DNA from: Verrucomicrobiales bacterium
GTDB lineage: Bacteria; Verrucomicrobiota; Verrucomicrobiia; Limisphaerales; JAYPXF01
NCBI GenBank assembly: GCA_002715965.1
Contig: PBAL01000022.1
Coordinates: 68,683-132,682 of the forward strand
Direction: 5' to 3'
Length of the DNA: 64,000 nt
A program made the position numbers and the translations under genes. Positions 9,477-17,833 of the stretch are shown here, in pieces. The stretch's first letter is position 1; each line of letters begins with the position of its first letter. A model generated the notes under the pieces. It saw only the letters and a list, made by a program, of their open reading frames with translations. It ran no database searches and was not told the origin of the DNA.

Positions 9477-9958
9477 AGTTCAAAGTTTCTCCCAAGCTCG
9501 AAAAAGAGATCGACGACCGGATCAAAAACTATCCGGAGAAACGCAGTGCGTCGTTGATGATCCTGCATGCGGTGCAGGAAGCGCAGGGCTACATCTCCCA
9601 GGACGCGGTCGAGTGGATCGCAGCCAAGCTCGAACTCGAGCCGATCAATGTTTACGAACTGGTCACCTTCTACCCGATGTTCCGTCAGGAGCCTGCGGGC
9701 AAATACGTGATCAAGGTCTGTCGCACCCTGAGCTGCGCGCTCGGTGGTTCGGGTCAGCTATTCAAGCACTTCTGCAAGAAGCTGAAGCTGGATCCGAAGA
9801 AACACGGGTTGCAGACCTCGAAAGACGGGCGATTCTCAGTTGAATTTGTGGAATGTCTCGCCAGTTGCGGGACGGCTCCGGTGATGATGATCAATGGCGA
9901 CTTTTACGAAGGCGTCACCACGGAGAAGGCCGACAAGCTGATGTCGAAATGCAAATAG
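9473..9958 (+). CDS. nuoE: NADH-quinone oxidoreductase subunit E, NuoE
   Basis: The 24-kDa thioredoxin-fold subunit of the NADH-dehydrogenase module, carrying the [2Fe-2S] cluster N1a. The start ATG 9473 overlaps the nuoD stop (ATGA) and has GGGAGA about eight bases upstream; an ATG nine bases earlier (9464) is less likely because it would overlap that Shine-Dalgarno. The protein is 161 residues. The cluster ligands C83, C88 (VCRTLSCALGG), C128 and C132 (ECLASCGTAP) are all present. An antisense tRNA gene separates it from nuoF. Confidence 0.95.
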
Positions 9959-9985
9959 GGCGCATGAAATCGAACCAGGAAATAA

Positions 9986-10059
9986 TGGTTGCCCGACTAG
10001 GATTTGAACCTAGACAAGCAGATTCAGAGACTGCTGTGCTACCGTTACACCATCGGGCA
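9986..10059 (-). tRNA. tRNA-Gln (anticodon CTG)
   Basis: The minus strand folds as a complete 74-base tRNA, with the 3' CCA encoded (TGG at 9986-9988). The acceptor stem TGCCCGA/TCGGGCA is perfect. The D-arm is GTGT-AACGGTA-GCAC. The anticodon arm is GCAGT-CTCTGAA-TCTGC with anticodon CTG (one T-T mismatch next to the loop), and the T-arm is CTAGG-TTCAAAT-CCTAG. The first pair U1-A72 is typical of glutamine tRNAs. It decodes CAG. It lies between nuoE and nuoF on the strand opposite to the operon, so its transcript heads into the antisense of nuoE. Confidence 0.95.
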
Positions 10060-10106
10060 GATGGGGACGGAGAAAGTAAGATCTTTTAACCGAGAGTCAA
10101 GCTACG

Positions 10107-11534
10107 ATGCCCAAAGAACACCGCCTCATTTTGAAACACATCGATGCCGAGGGATACACCCGGGACATCAAGTGTTACATGAAGAATGGTGGTTACAAGA
10201 CGCTCGAAAAAGTTCTCAAATCTCGCGGCAAAAAAGAAGGCGACAAGAAGTATTCTCCGCAGGAATGGCTGCGTCAGGAAGTGCTCGCATCGGGTCTTCG
10301 CGGCCGTGGTGGTGCGGGCTTCAGCTGCGGTCTCAAATGGTCCTTTGTAGATCGTCGCAGCGGCAAGCCGATCTACCTGATCTGCAACGCGGATGAATCC
10401 GAACCCGGCACGTTCAAGGACAAGCAGATCATCTACAAAGACCCGCATCAACTCATCGAGGGAATGATCATTTCCTGTTGGGCGAACGATGTGAATCTCG
10501 CCTACATCTACATTCGTGGAGAGTTCGTTGAAGGCGCGCAGATTCTCGAAGAAGCCCTTGTTGAAGCCCGCAAGAAGAATTTTCTCGGCAACAAGGTTTG
10601 CGGCACTGATTTCAAGTTGGACATCCACGTGCATCGCGGAGCCGGTGCGTACATCTGTGGTGAGGAAACCGGTCTGATCGAGTCACTCGAAGGCAAGCGC
10701 GCTTATCCGCGAATCAAGCCACCGTATTTCCCTGCCGTGCTCGGTCTCTACATGTGTCCGACGATCGTCAACAACGTCGAGACGCTCTGCAATGTGAAGC
10801 ACATTGCCAAGATGGGCTCGGCGAAGTTTGCCGCGCTTGGCACACCTCGAAATACCGGAACGCGAATCGTCAGTCTCAGCGGGCAAATCAAGAACCCCGG
10901 TTACTACGAAGTCGAGGTCGGTCACGCGACACTCGGTGAGTTGATTTTTGATAAAAACTTCGGCGGAGGTCTGTTGGACGGTCATGAACTGCAGGCGATC
11001 ATTCCAGGTGGTTCTTCATCCAAAGTTTTGAGGGCCGGCGAGAAATTCAAAGTGAAGAAGCCCGGTCCGGACGGCAAACCGGTCGAGACCGAGGTCGATC
11101 TTCTCGATCTGCCATATGATTTCGATTCCTTGATGGCCGCGGGAACAATGTCCGGTTCGGGCGCAATCATCGTCATGGATGATTCGACCGACATCGTCGA
11201 AGCCCTTGCAAACGTTGCTGAGTTTTACGCGCACGAAAGTTGCGGCCAATGCACGCCTTGCCGCGAAGGTTCGCTCTGGATGTCCAAGGCCTTGCATCGC
11301 CTCACGCATGGCGAAGGCCGCAAGGAAGACAGAGCCTATCTCCAGCGCATTGCGACGAACATTCAAGGCCGTACGATCTGCGCATTCGGTGAAGCCTGCG
11401 CCTGGCCGGTCCTGAGCTTCATGGACAAATTCGGGGACGAATTTGAAGCGCGCGGTGAAGCTCACGAGAAAGCGAAAGAAACCGAGGTCGGCGGCTTTGT
11501 GCCGCACAAAGTGGCCGCAAGCCCGGATAGTTAG
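10107..11534 (+). CDS. nuoF: NADH-quinone oxidoreductase subunit F, NuoF
   Basis: The 51-kDa subunit that binds NADH and FMN and holds the [4Fe-4S] cluster N3. The protein has 475 residues, longer than the usual 420-450 because of a charged N-terminus and insert. The NADH/FMN site shows as GLRGRGGAGFSCGLKW (about residues 63-78), CNADESEPGTFKDK (93-106) and GAYICGEETGLIESLEG (180-196). N3 ligands are C379, C382 and C385 (ESCGQCTPCREGS) and C425. It follows nuoE by 148 bases holding the antisense tRNA-Gln, and is followed by nuoG after 16 bases. Confidence 0.96.
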   Translation: MPKEHRLILKHIDAEGYTRDIKCYMKNGGYKTLEKVLKSRGKKEGDKKYSPQEWLRQEVLASGLRGRGGAGFSCGLKWSFVDRRSGKPIYLICNADESEPGTFKDKQIIYKDPHQLIEGMIISCWANDVNLAYIYIRGEFVEGAQILEEALVEARKKNFLGNKVCGTDFKLDIHVHRGAGAYICGEETGLIESLEGKRAYPRIKPPYFPAVLGLYMCPTIVNNVETLCNVKHIAKMGSAKFAALGTPRNTGTRIVSLSGQIKNPGYYEVEVGHATLGELIFDKNFGGGLLDGHELQAIIPGGSSSKVLRAGEKFKVKKPGPDGKPVETEVDLLDLPYDFDSLMAAGTMSGSGAIIVMDDSTDIVEALANVAEFYAHESCGQCTPCREGSLWMSKALHRLTHGEGRKEDRAYLQRIATNIQGRTICAFGEACAWPVLSFMDKFGDEFEARGEAHEKAKETEVGGFVPHKVAASPDS

Positions 11535-11550
11535 AGAGTTTTAATCGGTC

Positions 11551-13332
11551 ATGGCAGCGAAGAAAAAGGCGAACAAGAAAACTGCAGCGGAGAAAAAAGC
11601 TGCGGAGAAGGCTGTCGCTGTCACCGAAGCACCAGCTGAGCCGCCTCCAGTGGAGATGGTGAAGATCAAGGTCGATGGCAAAGAGGTCGAGGTGCCGAAG
11701 ATGACCAAGGATTGGGAGGGCAATCCGCGTCCAACCACGATGTTGGAAGCCTGTGAAATTGCCGGGCACGACGTCCCTCATTACTGCTATCACAAGAAGC
11801 TTCCCGTGGCGGGCAACTGTCGCATGTGTCTGGTTGAGTTTGGTATGCCGGCGATGGATCGCGCGACACGGCAGCCCATCCTCAACGAAGACGGCACGCC
11901 AAGGATCGACAAGATGCGGTTGCCGTACGATCCGTCACTGCCCCGCGGTGCGATCGCCTGCGCGACTCCGATAGCTCCGGGCATGGAGATTTATCCGAGC
12001 TCGGATTGGACCAAGCAGATGCGCGAGGGGATCCTGGAGTCCCTGCTCATCAATCATCCGCTCGACTGCCCGATCTGTGATCAGGCCGGTGAATGCAAGC
12101 TGCAGGAATATTCGGTGGAGCATGGCCAGGCCGAAAGCCAGTTTGCCGAGGTCAAAGTCCACAAGCCAAAGAACGTCGATCTCGGTCCCCGCATCAATTT
12201 CGATGCCGAACGCTGTGTCCTTTGCACCCGCTGCATCCGCTTCACGAAAGAAATCGCTGACGATGATGCCTTGGGCATCGTGAATCGTGGCAGCTACAAC
12301 ACGATCTCCACATTCCCCGGCAAGAAGTTCGACAACAACTACACGCTGAACACCGTGGACATCTGCCCGGTCGGCGCGTTGACCTCAAAAGATTTCCGAT
12401 TCCAGATGCGCGTCTGGTTCCTGAAGGAAACCAAAAGCATCTGCACGGATTGTGGGACGGGCTGCAACATCCTCGTCGGATCCCGCGAAGAAAAGATCTA
12501 CCGCTTCGAGCCACGCGAAAACGACGCGGTGAATTCCAGTTGGATGTGTGATTCCGGCCGATTGAATTACAAATGGGTTGGACGCGAAGATCGCTTGGCG
12601 CAGGTGAGCGGAACGCGATTCACCGATCGAAATCAACTCGGCAGCTGGAAGGTCGCTATCCACGAGATCAGCGAAATTCTACGCGATGCCGAGCAGGGCT
12701 CGGTGGCGATCGTGGGGTCCGCAAAGTCTACGAACGAGGAGCTGTATCTGCTTTCGCAACTCGCAGCCAAGACCGGCGCCATTACCGACGCGGTCCAGCG
12801 CTTGGGTTCGGGCGACGGGTTCCTTTCCTGCGAGGACAAGAATCCGAACAGCAACGGATGCCGGCTAACCGGTTTCTGTTTCACGGAATTTGGCATCAAC
12901 ACTTCAAAGATCGAGGAAGGCATCAAGAACGGCGCGATCAAGACACTGATCGTATTCCGGGAGGATGTCACCAAGCAGGGGATTCCGGTGAAGCTATTGA
13001 AGAAACTGGATCACCTGATTGTGTCCGACCTGCTGCCGACCAAGACCACCGAACACGCGACCTACCTGCTGCCGGGCGCGGCCGTGATGGAAAAGCGCGG
13101 AACGATGGTGAATTTCAAGGGACGCCTGCAGAAATTCATGAAGGCCGTCGAGGCTCCGGGCGATGCACGTCCTGAGTGGGAGTTCCTGCACGAACTTGTT
13201 TTCAACGTCACAGGCAACAATGGCTATTCGACGATCGAAGGGCTCTTCAACCAGATGGCCACAGACTCCAAGGCATTCAAGGAGTTGAAATGGGCCGAAA
13301 TCGGTGACACCGGTGTGGAGGTGGATATCTGA
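11551..13332 (+). CDS. nuoG: NADH-quinone oxidoreductase subunit G, NuoG, with a Lys/Ala-rich N-terminal tail
   Basis: The 75-kDa iron-sulfur subunit of the NADH-dehydrogenase module, 593 residues. Ligands for N1b [2Fe-2S] are C79, C90, C93 and C137. N5 is bound by H169, C173, C176 and C182 (HPLDCPICDQAGEC). N4 is bound by C222, C225, C228 and C272. A further set, C298, C301, C305 and about C333, resembles the extra N7 site. The molybdopterin-like C-terminal domain is short, which is common in the smaller NuoG type. Odd: residues 1-35 are a tail starting MAAKKKANKK, rich in Lys, Ala, Glu and Pro, resembling the tail on ActD in this window. It overlaps nuoH by one base. Confidence 0.95.
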   Translation: MAAKKKANKKTAAEKKAAEKAVAVTEAPAEPPPVEMVKIKVDGKEVEVPKMTKDWEGNPRPTTMLEACEIAGHDVPHYCYHKKLPVAGNCRMCLVEFGMPAMDRATRQPILNEDGTPRIDKMRLPYDPSLPRGAIACATPIAPGMEIYPSSDWTKQMREGILESLLINHPLDCPICDQAGECKLQEYSVEHGQAESQFAEVKVHKPKNVDLGPRINFDAERCVLCTRCIRFTKEIADDDALGIVNRGSYNTISTFPGKKFDNNYTLNTVDICPVGALTSKDFRFQMRVWFLKETKSICTDCGTGCNILVGSREEKIYRFEPRENDAVNSSWMCDSGRLNYKWVGREDRLAQVSGTRFTDRNQLGSWKVAIHEISEILRDAEQGSVAIVGSAKSTNEELYLLSQLAAKTGAITDAVQRLGSGDGFLSCEDKNPNSNGCRLTGFCFTEFGINTSKIEEGIKNGAIKTLIVFREDVTKQGIPVKLLKKLDHLIVSDLLPTKTTEHATYLLPGAAVMEKRGTMVNFKGRLQKFMKAVEAPGDARPEWEFLHELVFNVTGNNGYSTIEGLFNQMATDSKAFKELKWAEIGDTGVEVDI

Positions 13333-14516
13333 TGGATTGGGGCTTCATCATCTCTGCGCTCGTCAAGGCAGGCATCGTATTCGGCGCTGCAATGACTGCG
13401 TTTGCCTACGCGGGTGTGATGGCCGAGCGAAAAATCTCCGCAGCGATTCAAGATCGGATTGGTCCGAATCGTGTTCCCTTGCCGACACCCTTGATGGCAG
13501 CCGTTCCTCTGTTGGGCCCCATACTCGCCAAACTTTCCGCTACGTTTGTTGCGCCCCTGCTCAATCCGGTCATCAAAGGCTTGGGATTGATCCAACCCGC
13601 GGTCGATGGCGTTAAAGCCTTCACCAAGGAAGACTACACTCCGGAACACGTGAACAAGGTCTACTTCTGGATCGCGCCAATGATTGTGTTCATTCCATCG
13701 GTCGTGATCCTCGCGGTCATACCGTTTGGCTCCACCCTTCCTTTCGGCGAAATTGCGGGAGTTGACATCGGGACCCAGAAAATGGTCATCGCCGACCTCA
13801 ATGTGGGTATCCTGTTTTCGTTCGGGATCGTTTCACTCAGCGTGTACGGAATCGTGCTTGCCGGCTGGGCTTCCAATTCGAAGTTTCCATTTCTTGGCGG
13901 AATCCGTGCGAGCGCGCAGATGGTTTCCTACGAGTTGGCCATGGGGCTCTCGATCGTTCCAATCTTCCTCATCGTTGGTGAACTTAACCTGTCGGGAATC
14001 ATCAATTACCAGGCCGAAAACAGCTGGCTTATCGCTCCCTACAAGGAACACCTGCTCTTGCTTCCGAGCCTGTTTCTCTCGTGCGCCATCTTCACTGTTG
14101 CGATCTTCGCCGAGACGAACCGATTACCCTTCGATCTTCCGGAAGCCGAGACCGAACTGGTCTCCGGATACAACACGGAATACGGGTCGATGAAGTTTGC
14201 CATGTTCTTCATGGGGGAATACATCGCGATGATTGCCGGGGCGGCCATGATCGTGACCTTGTTCCTCGGTGGTTGGACGCTGCCGTTTGGCGTATTGGAC
14301 GATCAAGCCACGTCAATCTGGGCTGGGCTCGCCCATATCGGTATCTTTGTCACGAAGGTGGTGGCGATCCTTTGGGTCATGGTCTGGGTTCGCTGGATGA
14401 TGCCGCGATTCCGCTATGACCAACTCATGGACCTCGGTTGGCGCACCGTTCTTCCAATCGCAATCATCAACATCGGGGTCGTTGCGACGATCCTGTTCTT
14501 CAATCACGTAAAATGA
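13332..14516 (+). CDS. nuoH: NADH-quinone oxidoreductase subunit H, NuoH, with an insertion in the first matrix-side loop
   Basis: The membrane subunit that links the peripheral arm to the proton-pumping arm and forms the quinone entry channel. The protein has 394 residues against the usual 320-360. The conserved ETNRLPFDLPEAETELVSGYNTEY loop and FFMGEY are intact. The first signature, normally RxGPNRVGP directly followed by xLQPxADGxK, is split: DRIGPNRV (41-48) and GLIQPAVDGVKAF (85-97) are separated by about 36 hydrophobic residues (including LMAAVPLLGPILAKLSATFV). The reading frame stays open and the rest is normal, so this looks like a true insertion. It overlaps nuoG by one base and nuoI by four. 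Confidence 0.94.
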   Translation: MDWGFIISALVKAGIVFGAAMTAFAYAGVMAERKISAAIQDRIGPNRVPLPTPLMAAVPLLGPILAKLSATFVAPLLNPVIKGLGLIQPAVDGVKAFTKEDYTPEHVNKVYFWIAPMIVFIPSVVILAVIPFGSTLPFGEIAGVDIGTQKMVIADLNVGILFSFGIVSLSVYGIVLAGWASNSKFPFLGGIRASAQMVSYELAMGLSIVPIFLIVGELNLSGIINYQAENSWLIAPYKEHLLLLPSLFLSCAIFTVAIFAETNRLPFDLPEAETELVSGYNTEYGSMKFAMFFMGEYIAMIAGAAMIVTLFLGGWTLPFGVLDDQATSIWAGLAHIGIFVTKVVAILWVMVWVRWMMPRFRYDQLMDLGWRTVLPIAIINIGVVATILFFNHVK

Positions 14517-15070
14517 TCATCAAACGAAGAGATCTTACGGTCTTAGAGAAATCGCATATCCCCGCGATTGTCGGTGGTGTCGGTGTCACGGCGAAGCATC
14601 TCTTCGAGACCTTGACCGGCAAGAAGAAGGTCACGCAGCAGTATCCGGAGGAGCCGACGATTGTTCCCGAGGGGTATCGCGGTGCGCCGTACCTGGTGAA
14701 GGATCAGGATGACAACACCAAGTGTGTTTCCTGCCAGCTTTGCGAATTCGTCTGTCCTCCGAAGGCCATCAAGATCACCCCTCCCGGACCGGATGGACAG
14801 GTGGCTGACCGCGAGAACGCGGAGAAGATGCCCGAGGAGTTTGAGATCAACATGCTTCGCTGCATCTTCTGTGGTTTCTGCCAGGAGGTATGTCCGGAGG
14901 AGGCGATTTTTCTACAGAACGATTTCTCCCTCACCGGCAAGAGCCGCGAGGAAATGATTTACGGCAAGGAGAAGTTGCTCGCCTTGGGCGGCCAGGTGGA
15001 AGGCATCAAGAAGTGGGAGAAGAAGCAACGGGATGCCGACGCGCAGGACGTGTTCCCCATCGAGGGCTGA
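14513..15070 (+). CDS. nuoI: NADH-quinone oxidoreductase subunit I, NuoI
   Basis: The ferredoxin-type subunit that carries clusters N6a and N6b and passes electrons to N2 in NuoB. The start ATG 14513 overlaps the nuoH stop (ATGA) and gives 185 residues beginning MIIKRRDLTV; earlier in-frame starts lie deep in nuoH. Two [4Fe-4S] motifs are present: CVSCQLCEFVCPPKAI and CIFCGFCQEVCPEEAI. An amphipathic N-terminal helix with TAKHLFETLTGKKKVTQQYPEE matches the membrane-surface anchor of the family. The charged tail (KKWEKKQRDADAQD) is unremarkable. nuoJ follows after 6 bases. Confidence 0.96.
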   Translation: MIIKRRDLTVLEKSHIPAIVGGVGVTAKHLFETLTGKKKVTQQYPEEPTIVPEGYRGAPYLVKDQDDNTKCVSCQLCEFVCPPKAIKITPPGPDGQVADRENAEKMPEEFEINMLRCIFCGFCQEVCPEEAIFLQNDFSLTGKSREEMIYGKEKLLALGGQVEGIKKWEKKQRDADAQDVFPIEG

Positions 15071-15076
15071 GAATAA

Positions 15077-15610
15077 GTGGATCGGATCACTGACATACTG
15101 AACGGATTGCTGACGTATAACACGGCGTTCTACGTGTTCGCGTTGATGACCTTGGCGTGCGGTATCCTGGTCGTGACCAGCCGCAGTCCGGTGACCAGCG
15201 CGATGTTCCTCGTGTTGACGATGATCGGCATCTCCGGCCTCTTCGTTCTGCTCAACGCCTACTTTCTTGCCGCGGTTCAAATCCTGGTCTACGCGGGCGC
15301 GGTGATGGTGTTGTTCCTGTTTGTCATCATGCTGCTGAACATCGGGGAAGAAGAAGAGCGGCAGTGGAACAAGTTTGCGCTGACGACCGGCAGCACGGGT
15401 TTTGCCGGATTGACCTGCCTGTTGCTGCTGACCATCTGGCGCGCCGACCTTCCGACGGGTATCGGTTCAACTACAGTTGGTTCGACCAAGAATCTGGGGA
15501 ACCTGCTCTTTACCGATGGCCGCTTCCTGCTGCCCTTTGAACTTGTGTCCCTCGTCCTGCTCGCAGCGATGATGGGTGTGATCCTCCTCAGCAAAAAGGA
15601 AATCAAATGA
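15077..15610 (+). CDS. nuoJ: NADH-quinone oxidoreductase subunit J, NuoJ
   Basis: A membrane subunit of complex I with five predicted spans, 177 residues from GTG 15077. The family core is visible in [49 protein letters not shown], the third helix with the conserved Tyr ([10 protein letters not shown]) that moves during proton pumping. It ends IKM-type with LLSKKEIK and overlaps nuoK by four bases. Position between nuoI and nuoK is the standard order. Confidence 0.94.
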   Translation: MDRITDILNGLLTYNTAFYVFALMTLACGILVVTSRSPVTSAMFLVLTMIGISGLFVLLNAYFLAAVQILVYAGAVMVLFLFVIMLLNIGEEEERQWNKFALTTGSTGFAGLTCLLLLTIWRADLPTGIGSTTVGSTKNLGNLLFTDGRFLLPFELVSLVLLAAMMGVILLSKKEIK

Positions 15611-15912
15611 CGGTGGGCTTGCAGCAATTTCTCGTGGTCAGCGCGTTCCTGTTTTGTCTGGGACTGCTTGGCGTGTTGATTCGCCGAAATATCTTCGTGG
15701 TCTACATGGGCCTCGAACTCATGCTGAACGCGGCCAACCTCGCGCTCGTTTCCTTCTCCCGCTACAACGACAATTTGGACGGGCAGATCATGGTCTTTTT
15801 CATCATCACCGTGGCGGCTGCCGAAGTGGCGGTTGGCCTGGCCTTGTTGGTGGCTCTCTATCGAAAACGTCAGACCGCGCACGTGGATGAACTCACGTCC
15901 CTGAACTCGTAA
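15607..15912 (+). CDS. nuoK: NADH-quinone oxidoreductase subunit K, NuoK
   Basis: A three-helix membrane subunit, 101 residues, the normal size. It carries the conserved [16 protein letters not shown] with the functional Glu in helix 2, and a second Glu in the [19 protein letters not shown] helix; both lie on the proton path from NuoJ/K to the antiporter-like subunits. It overlaps nuoJ by four bases (ATGA) and ends one base before nuoL. Confidence 0.95.
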   Translation: MTVGLQQFLVVSAFLFCLGLLGVLIRRNIFVVYMGLELMLNAANLALVSFSRYNDNLDGQIMVFFIITVAAAEVAVGLALLVALYRKRQTAHVDELTSLNS

Positions 15913-15913
15913 C

Positions 15914-17833
15914 ATGAATGTCCAGATTCCATTCCTGTTCAATGCAGCGCCTCTGGTGCTTTTCCTGCCCTTGCTTTCGGCAGTCGTGATCTGGCTATTC
16001 ATCGGACGAGACGCAGAGAAGTCTGCCACGTTTTCTATCGGATGCGTTGCTGCTGCGTTTATTGGAAGCTGGGCCATCTTTCTATCGATTTTACTGGGTG
16101 ATGCGGAGGCCGCAGAAATGCTTCGATGGAACTGGCTGCAGGTCGATAATCTCCAGGTCTCCTTCGGCCTGATCGTAGATCGGTTGAGCGCGTTGATGCT
16201 CCTGGTGGTCACGGGTGTGGCCTTGCTCGTGCAAATCTACTCGCTGGGCTACATGAAGGACGATCCGGGCAAGGCGCGTTACTACTGCTTCCTCAGTCTC
16301 TTCACCTTCTCAATGCTCGGCATCGTCCTCGCGAACAATTTGGTGATGATGTTCGTGTTCTGGGAACTGGTCGGTGTATCCAGTTACCTGTTGATCGGTT
16401 TCTGGTTCCATCGTCCCGCTGCGGCCGATGCCGGGAAGAAAGCCTTCCTCACCAACCGCGTGGGCGACTTCGGATTCCTCTTCGGCGTGATCCTCGTTTG
16501 GGCCGGCCTGGGGACGGTGCACATCGGCGAACTGCAACACAAGTTCGGTGAGAATGCCGAAGCCTTGGGAGCGCTCACGACGATTGCCGGTCTGCTGATC
16601 TTTTGTGGTGCAGTTGGCAAGTCTGCTCAGTTTCCGCTGCATGTCTGGTTGCCGGATGCGATGGAAGGTCCGACGCCGGTCAGCGCGTTGATTCACGCAG
16701 CGACCATGGTGGCAGCGGGCGTCTACATGCTTTGCCGCGTTGCTTTCATGTTGAACACGAATGCGCTTCACATTATCGGCTGGGTTGGCGCGATTACCTC
16801 GTTGCTGGCCGCGTTGATGGCGATCCAGCAGAACGACATCAAACGGATTCTTGCCTACTCCACGCTGTCGCAACTCGGCTACATGGTGATGGCCGTGGGA
16901 CTGGGTTCTCCGAACGCAGCGATGTTCCACCTGACCACCCATGCCTTCTTCAAGGCGATGCTCTTCCTCGGTGCAGGTTCGGTGATCTGTGCGCTGCATC
17001 ACGAGCAGGACATCTGGAAGATGGGCGGCTTGAAGTTTCGGATGGAACGGACGTGCCTGACCTTCTTTATCGGTACGGTAGCGCTTTGCGGTGTCTGGCC
17101 GTTCGCTGGTTTCTTCAGCAAGGATGCCATCCTGGCAACTGCTCTTGATCACGGGAATTACGTCCTGTTCATCATCGGTGGCATTGTCGCAGGCCTGACC
17201 GCGTTTTACATGACCCGTCTGATGACGGTTGCATTCGGCGGGAATGCGAGAACTGAGGCGGCTGCCCATGCCGTGGCTTCCCCGCGCTCGATGACGTATC
17301 CGTTACTTATTCTTGCGATTCCGAGTATGTTCATCGGTTTCTGTGGCGTGGATTTTTATCTGCACCACATCTTCCCAACCGGACACACGTCTCACATGCC
17401 CGGCTGGTCGGAAATGATCTTTGCACCGATCAACCACTCACCACTTGGCGCAATCTTTGGCACGGCGACTGCAATAATCGGGTGGCGTTGTGCGCGTGGC
17501 ATTTACAAGGGTGTGGATGCCGATCCGCTTCCGTTGATGATCGGTGGCTGGGCGCGGCTCATGCGCGACAAGTTCTACTTTGATGAAATCTACAACTGGT
17601 TCATCAAGATCACCCAGGAAGCTCTGGCGACCGTCGCCGATTGGTTCGACCGTTGGATCATTGGCGGCTTGATGGTTTCGGGCAGTTCCGGATTCGTTGC
17701 ATTGTTTGGACGCGCATTGCGCCTGGTGCAAACCGGGAATGTCCAGACCTATGGCTTCTGGCTGGTGGCCGGAATCGTGATTGTGATTTTCATGATGTTC
17801 CCGGATCTGCCGGGGGGAGGGGCGAAGAACTGA
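15914..17833 (+). CDS. nuoL: NADH-quinone oxidoreductase subunit L, NuoL
   Basis: The distal antiporter-like proton-pumping subunit of complex I, 639 residues with about 16 membrane spans. The conserved core is seen in MFVFWELVGVSSYLLIGFWF (Glu of the pump), GKSAQFPLHVWLPDAMEGPTPVSALIHAATMVAAG (Lys and His residues of the central axis) and LAYSTLSQLGYMVMAVG. The long C-terminal extension with an amphipathic segment (around DKFYFDEIYNWFIKITQ) corresponds to the lateral helix and its anchor. The stop overlaps the nuoM start by one base. Confidence 0.95.
   Translation: MNVQIPFLFNAAPLVLFLPLLSAVVIWLFIGRDAEKSATFSIGCVAAAFIGSWAIFLSILLGDAEAAEMLRWNWLQVDNLQVSFGLIVDRLSALMLLVVTGVALLVQIYSLGYMKDDPGKARYYCFLSLFTFSMLGIVLANNLVMMFVFWELVGVSSYLLIGFWFHRPAAADAGKKAFLTNRVGDFGFLFGVILVWAGLGTVHIGELQHKFGENAEALGALTTIAGLLIFCGAVGKSAQFPLHVWLPDAMEGPTPVSALIHAATMVAAGVYMLCRVAFMLNTNALHIIGWVGAITSLLAALMAIQQNDIKRILAYSTLSQLGYMVMAVGLGSPNAAMFHLTTHAFFKAMLFLGAGSVICALHHEQDIWKMGGLKFRMERTCLTFFIGTVALCGVWPFAGFFSKDAILATALDHGNYVLFIIGGIVAGLTAFYMTRLMTVAFGGNARTEAAAHAVASPRSMTYPLLILAIPSMFIGFCGVDFYLHHIFPTGHTSHMPGWSEMIFAPINHSPLGAIFGTATAIIGWRCARGIYKGVDADPLPLMIGGWARLMRDKFYFDEIYNWFIKITQEALATVADWFDRWIIGGLMVSGSSGFVALFGRALRLVQTGNVQTYGFWLVAGIVIVIFMMFPDLPGGGAKN

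Noticed and set aside
9986..10059. Idea that the tRNA-Gln could suppress the amber codon in nuoB2
   Set aside because: The anticodon is CTG, which reads CAG; an amber suppressor would need CTA.
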